Assembly: GCF_007828835.1 (NCBI RefSeq) | Contig: NZ_VIVL01000005.1 | Span: forward strand, 310,001-374,000 | Origin: Variovorax beijingensis | GTDB taxonomy: Bacteria; Pseudomonadota; Gammaproteobacteria; Burkholderiales; Burkholderiaceae_C | Length of the DNA stretch: 64,000 nucleotides | Reading direction: 5' to 3' | Translations under genes and position numbers: made by a program | Shown here: positions 17,583-25,874 of the stretch, one piece after another | How the letters are laid out: each line of letters begins with the position of its first letter | Position numbering within the stretch: position 1 is the first letter of the stretch | The notes under the pieces: generated by a model | Seen by the model: the letters and a program-made list of their open reading frames with translations, nothing else | Database searches by the model: none | Told to the model about the DNA's origin: nothing

Positions 17583-17909
17583 CTATCCCCAGGCTCTGGT
17601 CGTCAACTCGTCCATCGCATCAATGATCTGTTGCCCATGCTCCGCAAGAGAGTCGACCACGGCACCGAGTTGATCGGTCGCCACGGATACCACCTGCAAA
17701 GGATTGAGGACGACTTCGACACCACCCATGCGGAAGATGGGATTCATCCGGGAGCCGGAAACCGATGAGCCAGGGGCGTACTGGCGCAAGACCAAGGGAA
17801 CAACCACTCTGCGGCGGTAGGCATCGAATCGCGCAGACTGGATGACCACCACAAAGGGAATGCTTTCTTTCTGACTCCCTTTGTTGCGATGAACGTCGAA
17901 TTGCGCCAC
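17583..17909 (-). CDS. ccdB: CcdB-family toxin
   Basis: The product is 108 residues from a GTG at 17909, opening VAQFDVHRNKG. It continues FVVVIQSARFDAYRRRVVVPL, then GSRMNPIFRMGGVEVVLNPL, and ends GQQIIDAMDELTTRAWG, matching CcdB over its full length, including the C-terminal region that contacts DNA gyrase GyrA. CcdB traps gyrase on cleaved DNA. The gene starts 4 nt after the stop of a Phd/YefM-type antitoxin rather than a CcdA-type one, making this a mixed module. The chromosomal setting suggests a stabilising or stress-response module. Confidence 0.88.
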   Translation of the reverse strand: MAQFDVHRNKGSQKESIPFVVVIQSARFDAYRRRVVVPLVLRQYAPGSSVSGSRMNPIFRMGGVEVVLNPLQVVSVATDQLGAVVDSLAEHGQQIIDAMDELTTRAWG

Positions 17910-17913
17910 TGGT

Positions 17914-18177
17914 TCAGAGAGTCGAGTGCTCGTCCGCGAACGAGCCGAACTTGGTGTCGAATTCATTCCAGGCCTGTGCGCTTGCCGTGGCCCAGTCGCG
18001 CGCAGATTTGCCTTCGCCGCTGCGTGCACGCGCCTCCTGAAACTCCTTCATGTCTTGAGGCGAGATCATGTAGGCAGCGGGCCGCCCATGACGCGTGATG
18101 ATGACTGGCTCGCGTTGCGCTGTGTCCAGTAGCTGCCCAAACTTGTTTTGCGCCTCGACGGAGGTGACGGTGATCAT
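17914..18177 (-). CDS. Phd/YefM-family antitoxin
   Basis: The product is 87 residues from the ATG at 18177 with AGGA eight bases upstream. The N-terminal half (MITVTSVEAQNKFGQLLD, then EPVIITRHGRPAAYMIS) is the Phd/YefM DNA-binding dimerisation fold. The C-terminal tail (ARDWATASAQAWNEFDTKFG) is charged and aromatic, as expected for a toxin-binding segment that folds on contact. It lies directly before ccdB, so it should neutralise CcdB and autoregulate the pair. The 195 nt upstream to the cupin gene hold the divergent promoter. Confidence 0.85.
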   Translation of the reverse strand: MITVTSVEAQNKFGQLLDTAQREPVIITRHGRPAAYMISPQDMKEFQEARARSGEGKSARDWATASAQAWNEFDTKFGSFADEHSTL

Positions 18178-18371
18178 TGCCCGATCCTGCAAAGTAGCTA
18201 ACATGGACAGTTTAGCGCGCCGGATGCAGATGTCCAGTCCGGGCGCCGAGTTCGCTGTGGGCTTCACGTTCGCGGTGGGCAATGCAACCAGTCTCTGCGG
18301 CGAAATCGGCAGGCGCTGCGCCGGAGGACCGCCCTCTGGACAGCGCCCGCAGGCCTTGCCACACTGCCCGC

Positions 18372-18707
18372 ATGGCACTCACGCACGCATCCTCCGGCCA
18401 GGTCGTGAACCTCGGCGCGCTCGACGGGCAGGCGACGGAAACCTGCGCGCTGCTGAAGGCCCGCGACATCGAACTGATGTGGCTGGTGCTGCCGGTCGGC
18501 AAGCGGGTTCCGTCGCATGCCGTCTCGACCTCGATGACCTTGCAGTGCATGCGCGGCAAGGTCGAGGTGCAGCTGGGCGGCGAGGCGAGGGTGCTCGAGG
18601 CCGATCAGGTCATGTACCTGGCGGGCGACGTGCCGCACGGCCTGCATGCGCTGGAAGATGCCAGGCTGCTGATGACCGTCGTGCTGCCGGCCAGCCGCAC
18701 CGATTGA
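18372..18707 (+). CDS. Small cupin-domain protein
   Basis: The product is 111 residues forming one cupin barrel. The first cupin motif is degenerate (GKRVPSHAVSTSMTLQCMRG, with only one His and no Glu pair) and the second reads GDVPHGLHALEDA, with two His. QCMRGKVEVQLGG and LEADQVMYLAGDVPHG mark the barrel. Metal binding is plausible but incomplete, so a regulatory or sugar-binding role is as likely as catalysis. It is convergent with the enolase-superfamily gene, with a 1-nt gap. No substrate can be assigned. Confidence 0.75.
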   Translation: MALTHASSGQVVNLGALDGQATETCALLKARDIELMWLVLPVGKRVPSHAVSTSMTLQCMRGKVEVQLGGEARVLEADQVMYLAGDVPHGLHALEDARLLMTVVLPASRTD

Positions 18708-18708
18708 G

Positions 18709-19854
18709 TCAGCAGCCCGCCGCAGCCAGCTGCGCCACTGCGCCGAGGTCGGGCGCCACCCCGATGCCCGGCTGCTCGCCCAGGCTGCAGCGGCCTTCCA
18801 TCACGCGCGACAGCGCCGGCGCGAGCGCGGTGCGCAGCGGATTGGGGTTGGCGTCGATCTCGAGGATGCCGCCGCCGCCCACCGCGGCCAGCAGGTGGGC
18901 CGAATGCAGCAGGCCGATGCCGCCGCCCAGGTAGTGCGGACAGTAGCGCAGGCCCGCCGCCTGGGTGCGCGCGATCACGGGCCAGCAGCCCGAGATGCCG
19001 CCCCACTTGGCGCTGTCGGGCTGCAGCACGGAGAGCACGCCCTGCGCAATGGCGGCATCGAAGGCCGCCGGGCCCGCGATGTTCTCGCCGGCCGCGAGCG
19101 GAATGCCTGTGGCCTGCGACAGCTGCTGCCACTCGTTCCAGGGCCGGTCGGCGCGCAGCGGCTCCTCGAGCCACCCGAGGTTGAAGGCTTCCAGCTGCGG
19201 CGCCATCGCACGGGCCTCGTCCAGGTTCCAGGCCTGGTTGGCATCGGTCATGAGCGGCAGGCCGGGGCCCAGCACCTCGCGCATCGCCGCCAGGTTTGCA
19301 AGGTCGCGCTCGCGGCCGAAGCCGATCTTGAGCTTGAACGCGCGGTAGCCTTCAGCGAGCCGCTGCGCCGCGAGGTCCTGCGGACGGTCGGGATTGAGGC
19401 CGCTGGCATAGACGCCCACGCCATCGTGCGCGCCGCCCAGGTAGCGCCACAGCGGCTGGCCGGCGCGGCGCGCGCACAGGTCCCACAGCGCCAGGTCGAT
19501 GCCCGCGATCACCTGTGCCATCGGGCCCGGCTCGCCCGACTGGATCGCGAGCACGGCGGTGCGCTCGGTCAGCCATTCGAAGGCTTCGGCGGGGCCGTCG
19601 AAGGCGCGGCTCGCCAGCAGTGGCGCCATCACGGTGTCGACGAGCCTCGCGCGGTGCTCCGCGCCGCAGGAAGGAAAGTTGCACCAGACCTCGCCCCAGC
19701 CGGTGGCGCCGTCACGGTCTTCCACGCGCACGAAGACGGCCGGCCGGTCGTGCATGGTGCCGAACGAGGTGCGCACGGGCGTGGCGATCGGGCAGCGGAA
19801 CACGAAGGCCTCGATGTGCGCGGCATGGACAGGCGAAGAGGGCAGCGGCTTCAT
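18709..19854 (-). CDS. Mandelate racemase/muconate lactonizing enzyme family protein
   Basis: The product is 381 residues of the enolase superfamily. The capping domain (IEAFVFRCPIATPVRTSFGT) precedes a barrel with the catalytic KLKIGFG lysines, the metal ligands in MTDANQAW, WLEEPLRADR and AAGENIAG, then QPDSAKWGG and CPHYLGGGIG. Such enzymes remove the alpha-proton of a carboxylate to racemise, dehydrate or cycloisomerise it. The start overlaps the GntR stop by 4 nt, so regulator and enzyme are one operon, divergent from an ABC importer and GMC oxidoreductase. A sugar-acid or related hydroxyacid is a plausible substrate. Confidence 0.88.
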   Translation of the reverse strand: MKPLPSSPVHAAHIEAFVFRCPIATPVRTSFGTMHDRPAVFVRVEDRDGATGWGEVWCNFPSCGAEHRARLVDTVMAPLLASRAFDGPAEAFEWLTERTAVLAIQSGEPGPMAQVIAGIDLALWDLCARRAGQPLWRYLGGAHDGVGVYASGLNPDRPQDLAAQRLAEGYRAFKLKIGFGRERDLANLAAMREVLGPGLPLMTDANQAWNLDEARAMAPQLEAFNLGWLEEPLRADRPWNEWQQLSQATGIPLAAGENIAGPAAFDAAIAQGVLSVLQPDSAKWGGISGCWPVIARTQAAGLRYCPHYLGGGIGLLHSAHLLAAVGGGGILEIDANPNPLRTALAPALSRVMEGRCSLGEQPGIGVAPDLGAVAQLAAAGC

Positions 19855-20576
19855 GGTTTCAGGTTCATTTCGACGCGGATGGCATCGCCGCGGTAGGTGA
19901 CGTCGGCCAGGTAGATCACGGTGTCCTCCGCGTCCTTGAAGATGCGGCGCACCTCGGCCACGGGCGCATTCATCGGCAGCTCGAGCAGGGCGGCCACCTC
20001 CATGTCGGCCGTGCCGATGGTCAGCACCTGGTGCGCCTGGGCGATCTTCACGCTCTTCATCGCGATGAGCAGCGGGATCACGGTTTGGGTGCGGAACTTC
20101 TCGGGTGCCTTGCGGAAGATGCGTTCGTCCAGGTAGATGTTGATGACGCAGTAGGCGCGGCCGTCGCGGAAGTGCACGCGGCGCATGAAGGCATAGCGCG
20201 CGGCGGGACGGCCTTCGCCCGGCGCGAGCGGCGGCGAGGTCGCGGCCTCGTCGATGTTCATGATCTTCGGCTGCGTGTCCTCGTAGACGCGCGCCAGTTC
20301 GTCCAGGCTGGTGACCACGCTGATGAAGCGGTCGCGGTTGGGTGTTCCGGTGACGAAGGTGCCGCGGCCCTGCTGCGGCGACACCAGGCCCTCGCGCGCG
20401 AGCAGGTCGATCGCCTGGCGCACCGTGACGCGCGCCACGCCGAACTCGGCCGTCAGTTCCTCGAGCGAGGGCAGCCGGTGCTCGCGCGGCCAGATGCCGC
20501 GCGCGATGCGCTGGCGCAGCAGGTCCGCCAGCTGGTGGTAGCGCGGCATCGGACTGTCGAGAAACCTGGCGGACAT
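19851..20576 (-). CDS. GntR/HutC-type transcriptional regulator
   Basis: The product is 241 residues. The N-terminal winged helix reads PRYHQLADLLRQRIARGIWP, LPSLEELTAEFGVARVTVRQ and GLVSPQQGRGTFVTG. The C-terminal part (about 75-235) is a UTRA ligand-binding domain with YAFMRRVHFRDGRAYCVINI and EVRRIFKDAEDTVIYLADVT. HutC-subfamily members repress nearby catabolic genes until a pathway metabolite binds. It is transcribed divergently from the ABC importer genes across 93 nt and probably controls both directions. Confidence 0.88.
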   Translation of the reverse strand: MSARFLDSPMPRYHQLADLLRQRIARGIWPREHRLPSLEELTAEFGVARVTVRQAIDLLAREGLVSPQQGRGTFVTGTPNRDRFISVVTSLDELARVYEDTQPKIMNIDEAATSPPLAPGEGRPAARYAFMRRVHFRDGRAYCVINIYLDERIFRKAPEKFRTQTVIPLLIAMKSVKIAQAHQVLTIGTADMEVAALLELPMNAPVAEVRRIFKDAEDTVIYLADVTYRGDAIRVEMNLKP

Positions 20577-20669
20577 GTTTTATCAATCAAACGTATGGTC
20601 TATAGTATGACAGATTGACAGAGACGAAAGCCCACGGGCCCAAGTCCGCCAACGAGAGACAAACCGCCG
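20577..20669. promoter_or_regulatory. Divergent promoter region, GntR / ABC importer
   Basis: This 93-nt A+T-rich gap between the GntR gene and the permease gene carries CTATAG at 20600-20605 inside two direct GTATG copies (20593-20597 and 20605-20609). It is the only place for promoters and the regulator's operator. No convincing long palindrome is seen, so the exact binding site is left open. Confidence 0.4.
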
Positions 20670-21440
20670 ATGAGAAGCTCCTCTTCCCCGCTGACGCGCG
20701 CGCTGCTGATCGTGGCGCCGTGGCTGCTGATCCTCGCGCTCTGGTACGCCATCCGCGCGAGCGGCCTGGTCAGTCCCGCGCTGGTGCCGGCGCCGCACAT
20801 GGTGCTGGCCAAGTTCGTCGAGCTGTCGCGCGGCAGGCTGTGGGAAGACATCTACATGTCGACGCAGCGCGTCTTCGTCGGTGTGGCGCTGGGCGTGTCG
20901 CTCGCGGTGCCGGTGGGCTTCTGCCTCGGCTGGTACCGGGGCCTGCGCAGCTTCATGGACCCGGTCATCAACTTCTTTCGCGCGCTGCCGCCGATTGCGC
21001 TGATCCCGCTGGTGATCGTGTACTTCGGCATCGGCGAGGCGGCCAAGACGGCGATCCTTTTCTATGCCTCGTTCTTCGCGGGCGTGATCGTCATGTACGA
21101 GGGCATCGCGCAGATCAGCCCGATCTACATCAAGGTGGCGCGCACGCTGGGCGCGAGCGACGTCGAGATCTTCGGCAAGGTGATCGTGCCGCTCACCATT
21201 CCGCACATCCTCACGGCGGTGCGCGTGGCGCTCGGCGTGGCGTGGGCCACGCTGGTCGCGTCCGAGCTCATCGCGGCGCAGCAGGGCCTGGGCGCGCTGA
21301 TCCAGAACGCCTCCTCGTTCTTCCAGCTCGACATCATCTACGTCGGCATCATCTGCATCGGCGTGATCGCACTGGTCATGGACCTGCTGCTGCGGCTGGC
21401 CACGCGCCGGCTGGTGGCCTGGCAGGACCGCATCGCCTAA
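20670..21440 (+). CDS. NitT/TauT-family ABC transporter permease
   Basis: The product is 256 residues with six predicted helices, starting LLIVAPWLLILALWYAIRAS. The permease loop that contacts the ATPase (KVARTLGASDVEIFGKVIVP) is intact, as in SsuC/TauC/NrtB proteins. It is the first gene of the importer operon, with the ATPase following after 17 nt. The family takes up small anionic or aromatic compounds such as sulfonates, nitrate or phthalate; the cargo here is unknown. Confidence 0.9.
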   Translation: MRSSSSPLTRALLIVAPWLLILALWYAIRASGLVSPALVPAPHMVLAKFVELSRGRLWEDIYMSTQRVFVGVALGVSLAVPVGFCLGWYRGLRSFMDPVINFFRALPPIALIPLVIVYFGIGEAAKTAILFYASFFAGVIVMYEGIAQISPIYIKVARTLGASDVEIFGKVIVPLTIPHILTAVRVALGVAWATLVASELIAAQQGLGALIQNASSFFQLDIIYVGIICIGVIALVMDLLLRLATRRLVAWQDRIA

Positions 21441-21457
21441 AGGAGGGCCGCTTCGCC

Positions 21458-22273
21458 ATGACGCCACAGCCACCCGTCCGCATCAGCTTCGACCACGTGT
21501 CGGTCGACTTTCCCACCGAGCATGGCGCCATGCGCGTGCTCGACGACGTGTCGTTCGACATCCGCAACGGCGAGTTCGTCTCCATCATCGGCCCCTCGGG
21601 CTGCGGCAAGACGACGATGATGAACATCGTCGGCGGCTTCGTCCAACCCACCAGCGGCCAGGTGCTGCTCGATGGCAAGCCGGTGGCCGCGCCCGGGCCC
21701 GACCGCGGCGTGATCTTCCAGGAGTACGGCGTGTTCCCGTGGCTCACGGTGCGGCAGAACATCGAATTCGGCCTGAAGCTTTCCGCGAGCCGGGTGCCCG
21801 CCGCCGAGCGCGAGGAGATCGTGCAGCGCTACATGCAGCTGATGGGTCTCTCGGACTTCGCGGGGCATTTTCCCAAGCACCTGTCGGGCGGCATGCGCCA
21901 GCGGCTGGCGATCGCGCGGGCCTACGCGGTGCGGCCGGAATTCCTGCTGATGGACGAGCCCTTCGGCGCGCTCGATGCGCAGACCCGCTCGGCCATGCAG
22001 GACCTGCTGCTGCAGGTGCTGCAGAGCGACGGCAAGACCGTGATGCTGATCACGCACTCGGTGGAAGAGGCGATCTACCTGTCGTCGCGCATCGTCGTGG
22101 TCACCGCGCGGCCGGCGCGCATCCGCACCGTGATCGACATTCCCTTCGGCTACCCGCGCGCGGAGAACCTGCACGAGGATCCGCGCTTCGCCGAACTGCG
22201 GGCCCACATCCGCGAGCTCGTCATGCAGGAATACGCCGCGCAGGCCAGGCAGGCCGTGCGCATGTCGGACTAG
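21458..22273 (+). CDS. NitT/TauT-family ABC transporter ATP-binding protein
   Basis: The product is 271 residues; AAAGGAGG lies upstream of the ATG at 21458. All ATPase motifs are present: Walker A GPSGCGKTT, Q-loop VIFQEYGVFPW, signature HLSGGMRQR, Walker B EFLLMDEPFGALD and the H-loop ITHSVEEA. It pairs with the preceding permease and the following binding protein as a complete importer. Confidence 0.92.
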   Translation: MTPQPPVRISFDHVSVDFPTEHGAMRVLDDVSFDIRNGEFVSIIGPSGCGKTTMMNIVGGFVQPTSGQVLLDGKPVAAPGPDRGVIFQEYGVFPWLTVRQNIEFGLKLSASRVPAAEREEIVQRYMQLMGLSDFAGHFPKHLSGGMRQRLAIARAYAVRPEFLLMDEPFGALDAQTRSAMQDLLLQVLQSDGKTVMLITHSVEEAIYLSSRIVVVTARPARIRTVIDIPFGYPRAENLHEDPRFAELRAHIRELVMQEYAAQARQAVRMSD

Positions 22274-22313
22274 CCGCTTCGCCGCTTTCACCACCCGCCA
22301 CAGGAGACACACC

Positions 22314-23318
22314 ATGGCCCTTCGACGCAGACAACTGATCCAGGCCACCGCCGCCGGCGCGGCCGCACTGGCCGGCGGCATGCCGGCCTTCGCCCAGGCG
22401 CGGACCAAGGTCAAGGTGGGCTACCTGCACACCCCGGCCGTGGACGGCCACATCTGGATCGGGCAGGAGAGCGGCGCCTTTGCGAAGCAGGGGCTCGAGC
22501 TCGAGATGATCCAGTTCACCACCGGCCTGGAGCTGTTCCAGGCCATGATCGGCGGCAGCCTGGACATGCTGTCCACCGGCGCCGTGGTGTCCAACTTTCC
22601 GGCGCGCGGCCAGGGCAAGGTGTTCCTGATGAACAACATCGAGTACGCGACGGCCCAGCTGTGGGTGCGCGAGGACGCCGGCATCCAGACGGTGGCCGAT
22701 CTCAAGGGCAAGCAGATCTCCACCACCACCGGCACCACGGCGCACGTGTTCCTCGACCGCGCGCTGCGCTCGGCCAGGCTGGACCCGGCCAAGGACGTGA
22801 AGCTGGTCAACCAGCGCATGACCGAGGCCGTCACCTCGTTCATCTCCGGCGCTGTGCCGGCGGTGGCGCTGTGGGTGCCCTTCGATTCGGTGATCCGGCA
22901 GAAGCTGCCGGGCGCGCGCAAGCTGATCGATGCCTCGGCCTTCTTCCCCGAGGCCGCCATCATGGGCGGCTGGGCCGCGCGCAACGACTACTACGACAAG
23001 AACCGCGCCGTCATCGCCAGGCTGATCGCCGCATGGGCCGAGGTCAACGACGTGGTCACGGGCAAGCCCGACGCCGCGGCCGAGATGCTGCAGAAGACCC
23101 AATACAAGGAAGTGCCGCTGGCCGACTTCAAGGAGCAGTTCAAGGCCTCCAAGTACTACACCAACGCCGAGTGGCGCACGCGCTACCAGGACGGCACGGT
23201 CGCCAAGTGGCTGCAGCAGGTGACCGACTTCTTCGTGGCCAATGCCAACATCCAGGGCGCGCTGAAGGCCGAGCAGTACTTCGACGCCAAGCCCTTCCTG
23301 GAGACCGTCAAGGCATGA
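22314..23318 (+). CDS. NitT/TauT-family periplasmic substrate-binding protein
   Basis: The product is 334 residues. The leader MALRRRQLIQATAAGAAALAG with RRR resembles a Tat signal, with cleavage after AFA. The mature part has the SsuA/NMT1-like fold (GYLHTPAVDGHIWIGQESGAFAKQGLELEM, DLKGKQISTTTGTTAH). It overlaps the GMC oxidoreductase start by 4 nt, tying uptake to oxidation of the same compound. Ligand unknown. Confidence 0.9.
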   Translation: MALRRRQLIQATAAGAAALAGGMPAFAQARTKVKVGYLHTPAVDGHIWIGQESGAFAKQGLELEMIQFTTGLELFQAMIGGSLDMLSTGAVVSNFPARGQGKVFLMNNIEYATAQLWVREDAGIQTVADLKGKQISTTTGTTAHVFLDRALRSARLDPAKDVKLVNQRMTEAVTSFISGAVPAVALWVPFDSVIRQKLPGARKLIDASAFFPEAAIMGGWAARNDYYDKNRAVIARLIAAWAEVNDVVTGKPDAAAEMLQKTQYKEVPLADFKEQFKASKYYTNAEWRTRYQDGTVAKWLQQVTDFFVANANIQGALKAEQYFDAKPFLETVKA

Positions 23319-24928
23319 CGGCAGGCGCCGGCGGCTACGACTACATCATCGTCGGCGCCGGTTCGGCCGGCTGCGTGCTGGCCAACCGACTGAGCGCCGA
23401 TGCGCGCTGCCGCGTGCTGGTGCTCGAGGCAGGCGGCGAGGGCGGCGCCTTCTGGCTGCGCATGCCGATCGGCTACTTCCGCACCATCTACGACCCGCGC
23501 TATTCGTGGCAGTTTGCGGTGGAGCCGCAGGAGGCCACGGGCCACCGCGCCATCGTCTGGCCGCGCGGCAAGGTGCTGGGCGGCTCCAGCGCGATCAACG
23601 GGCTCCTGTACATACGCGGCCAGCATGCCGACTTCGACGACTGGGCCGCCGTGGCGGGCGCCACGGGCTGGAGCTTTCGCGAGGTGCTGCCGTACTTCAA
23701 GAAATCCGAGCGCTACCAGGGCGGCGAGAGCGAATACCACGGCGCTTCGGGCGAGCTGTGCGTCTCGGACCTGCGCAACGAGCACCCCTACTGCGCCGCC
23801 TGGATCGAAGCGGGCGTGCAGGCCGGCCACGGCCGCAACCCGGACTTCAACGGCGCGCGCACCGAGGGCCTGGGCGCCTACCAGCTGACGCTGCGCGGCC
23901 ACTGGCGCTGCGATGCGGCCACGGCCTTCCTGGCGCCGGTGCGCGCACGGCCGAATCTCACGGTGCTGACCGGCGTGCACGTGACGCGGGTGCTGATCGA
24001 GCAGGGCCGCGCGGTCGGCGTGGAATGGCTGCAGGACGGCGAGCGGCGCAGCGCGCGCGCGGATGCCGAGGTGCTGCTGGCCGCCGGCGCGCTGCAGTCG
24101 CCCCAGCTGCTGCAGCTGTCGGGCGTGGGCCCGGCCGGCCTGCTGCGCGGCCATGACATCGCGGTGCATGCCGATGCACCGCAGGTCGGCGAGAACCTGC
24201 AGGACCACTACCAAGCGCGGGTGATCGTCAAGCTCAGGAAGCGCATGTCGCTGAACGACCAGGTGCGCAATCCGCTCGCGCTGGCCGCCATGGGCGCGCA
24301 GTGGCTGTTCCGCCGGCGCGGCCCGCTCACGGTGGGCGCGGGCCAGGTCGGCGGCATGGTCTGCAGCCCGCTGGCGCAGGGCGGCCGCCCCGACGTGCTG
24401 TTCAACGTGATGCCGCTGTCGGTGGACAAGCCGGGTGATCCGCTGCACCGCTTCTCGGGCTTTTCGGCCTCGGCCACCCAGTGCCGGCCGCTGTCGCGCG
24501 GCACGGTGCAGATCCGCTCGGCCGATCCGCTGGCGCCGCCGCGCATCGTCTCCAACTACCTGAGCGATCCGCACGACGCCAAGGTGCTGGTGGCGGGCCT
24601 CAAGATGCTGCGCGAGATCTACCGCCAGCCGGCCTTCCGCGACCTGGTCACGGACGAGGAATACCTGCCCGGGCGCGAGGCCACCGACGACGCCGCGCTC
24701 GAGGCCTTCGCGCGCCACAAGGGCGGCACCGTGTTCCATCCCGCGGGCACCTGCCGCATGGGCGGTGACGCACTCTCGGTGGTGGACCCGCAGCTGCGCG
24801 TGCGCGGCATCGAGCAGCTGCGCGTGATCGACGCCGCGGTGATGCCGGCCATGGTGTCGACCAACACCAATGCCGCATCGATCATGATTGCGGAGAAGGG
24901 CGCGGCGATGGTGTTGCAAGCCCGGTGA
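23315..24928 (+). CDS. GMC-family FAD-dependent alcohol/choline dehydrogenase-like oxidoreductase
   Basis: The product is 537 residues. The FAD-binding Rossmann motif is YIIVGAGSAGCVLANRLS. The GMC signatures follow: WPRGKVLGGSSAINGLLYIR, and LLAAGALQSPQLLQLSGVGP. The active-site His is in GTVFHPAGTCRMG, and the second catalytic residue is the Asn of VSTNTNAA. There is no signal peptide. Such enzymes oxidise primary or secondary alcohols using FAD and pass electrons to O2 or a quinone. Coupling to the ABC importer suggests that it handles the imported alcohol. Confidence 0.9.
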   Translation: MTAGAGGYDYIIVGAGSAGCVLANRLSADARCRVLVLEAGGEGGAFWLRMPIGYFRTIYDPRYSWQFAVEPQEATGHRAIVWPRGKVLGGSSAINGLLYIRGQHADFDDWAAVAGATGWSFREVLPYFKKSERYQGGESEYHGASGELCVSDLRNEHPYCAAWIEAGVQAGHGRNPDFNGARTEGLGAYQLTLRGHWRCDAATAFLAPVRARPNLTVLTGVHVTRVLIEQGRAVGVEWLQDGERRSARADAEVLLAAGALQSPQLLQLSGVGPAGLLRGHDIAVHADAPQVGENLQDHYQARVIVKLRKRMSLNDQVRNPLALAAMGAQWLFRRRGPLTVGAGQVGGMVCSPLAQGGRPDVLFNVMPLSVDKPGDPLHRFSGFSASATQCRPLSRGTVQIRSADPLAPPRIVSNYLSDPHDAKVLVAGLKMLREIYRQPAFRDLVTDEEYLPGREATDDAALEAFARHKGGTVFHPAGTCRMGGDALSVVDPQLRVRGIEQLRVIDAAVMPAMVSTNTNAASIMIAEKGAAMVLQAR

Positions 24929-24950
24929 CGGCGCCTCGCCGAAATCCTCT

Positions 24951-25874
24951 TCAGCCCTGGGGCGACGGACGCTGCTGCTGCAGGAACAGGTGGAGTGCGC
25001 GCACGTCCGTTTCGCTGATCTCGCGCAGCGACTCGAAGGGCATCACGCGCACCGGCGTGCCGTCGGGGCGGTGGCCGGTCTTGAAGAGGCGCATCATCGA
25101 TTCCGCATCGGGGTAGCGCGGCATCACCGAGCCGTCGCCGGGCGCGAGCCGCGAGGCCGGGGGCCAGTCCGGCGGACCGCCGGGGATCTTGCCGCCTTCC
25201 AGCTTTGCCCCGTGGCAGCCGAGGCACATGTTCGCGACGTAGGCGCCGTGCGCCACGCTCACGCCCTCGGGCACCGGCGCGGCAGGCGGCCGTGCGTGGT
25301 CGATCTTCGCGGCGGCATCCCGGATCACGCCGAAACCGTAGAGCGCGCGCACCGGCACGGGCAGCTCGACCACCGCGGGCGTGCCCTGCGTGGGCGGCAT
25401 GCTGCGGATGTAGGCAACGAGGGCCGCCAGATCGTCGTCGGTGAAGCGGTTGTAGTCTTCGCTCGGCATGATCATCAGCGGCCGGCCGCGCGGATGCACG
25501 CCGTGGCGGATCGCGCGCACCCAGTCCTCCGGCCGATAGGCGGCGGTCACGCTCGCGCCGCCGGGGGCGATCTGCGGCCCGGCCACGCGCAGGCCGTTCG
25601 GGTCATTGATGAAAGTGCGCCCGCCGCCGTTCGCGCCGTGGCAGTCGACGCAGCCGCGCGAGGCATAGAGATACTGCCCGCGCGAGATGGCCGCCGTGTC
25701 GGTGAGCGCGCGCAGGGCCACCGGCTGCACGTCGACATCGACGCGGCGCGCCATCTTCCGCTCGGCCAATTGCAGGCCGCCCCACACCACGGCTGCGGCC
25801 AGCAGCACGAGCACCAGCAGCACCCCTGCGCCGCGACGCAGCCAGCGGGCTGCACGTCCTGTGGATGCATTCAT
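24951..25874 (-). CDS. Membrane-anchored diheme cytochrome c
   Basis: The product is 307 residues from the ATG at 25874. A single N-terminal anchor helix (GAGVLLVLVLLAAAVVWGGL) is followed by two class-I cytochrome domains with CVDCH and CLGCH heme sites and downstream Met ligands (LMIMPSEDYN; RVMPFESL). It faces the periplasm. The start overlaps the stop of the extradiol dioxygenase gene, so the two are co-transcribed, and it converges with the GMC gene. It could accept electrons from a nearby periplasmic dehydrogenase; the partner is not shown by the sequence. Confidence 0.88.
   Translation of the reverse strand: MNASTGRAARWLRRGAGVLLVLVLLAAAVVWGGLQLAERKMARRVDVDVQPVALRALTDTAAISRGQYLYASRGCVDCHGANGGGRTFINDPNGLRVAGPQIAPGGASVTAAYRPEDWVRAIRHGVHPRGRPLMIMPSEDYNRFTDDDLAALVAYIRSMPPTQGTPAVVELPVPVRALYGFGVIRDAAAKIDHARPPAAPVPEGVSVAHGAYVANMCLGCHGAKLEGGKIPGGPPDWPPASRLAPGDGSVMPRYPDAESMMRLFKTGHRPDGTPVRVMPFESLREISETDVRALHLFLQQQRPSPQG

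Noticed and set aside
20593..20610. Possible GntR palindrome around CTATAG
   Set aside because: Symmetry does not extend beyond the central six bases, so no operator is claimed.
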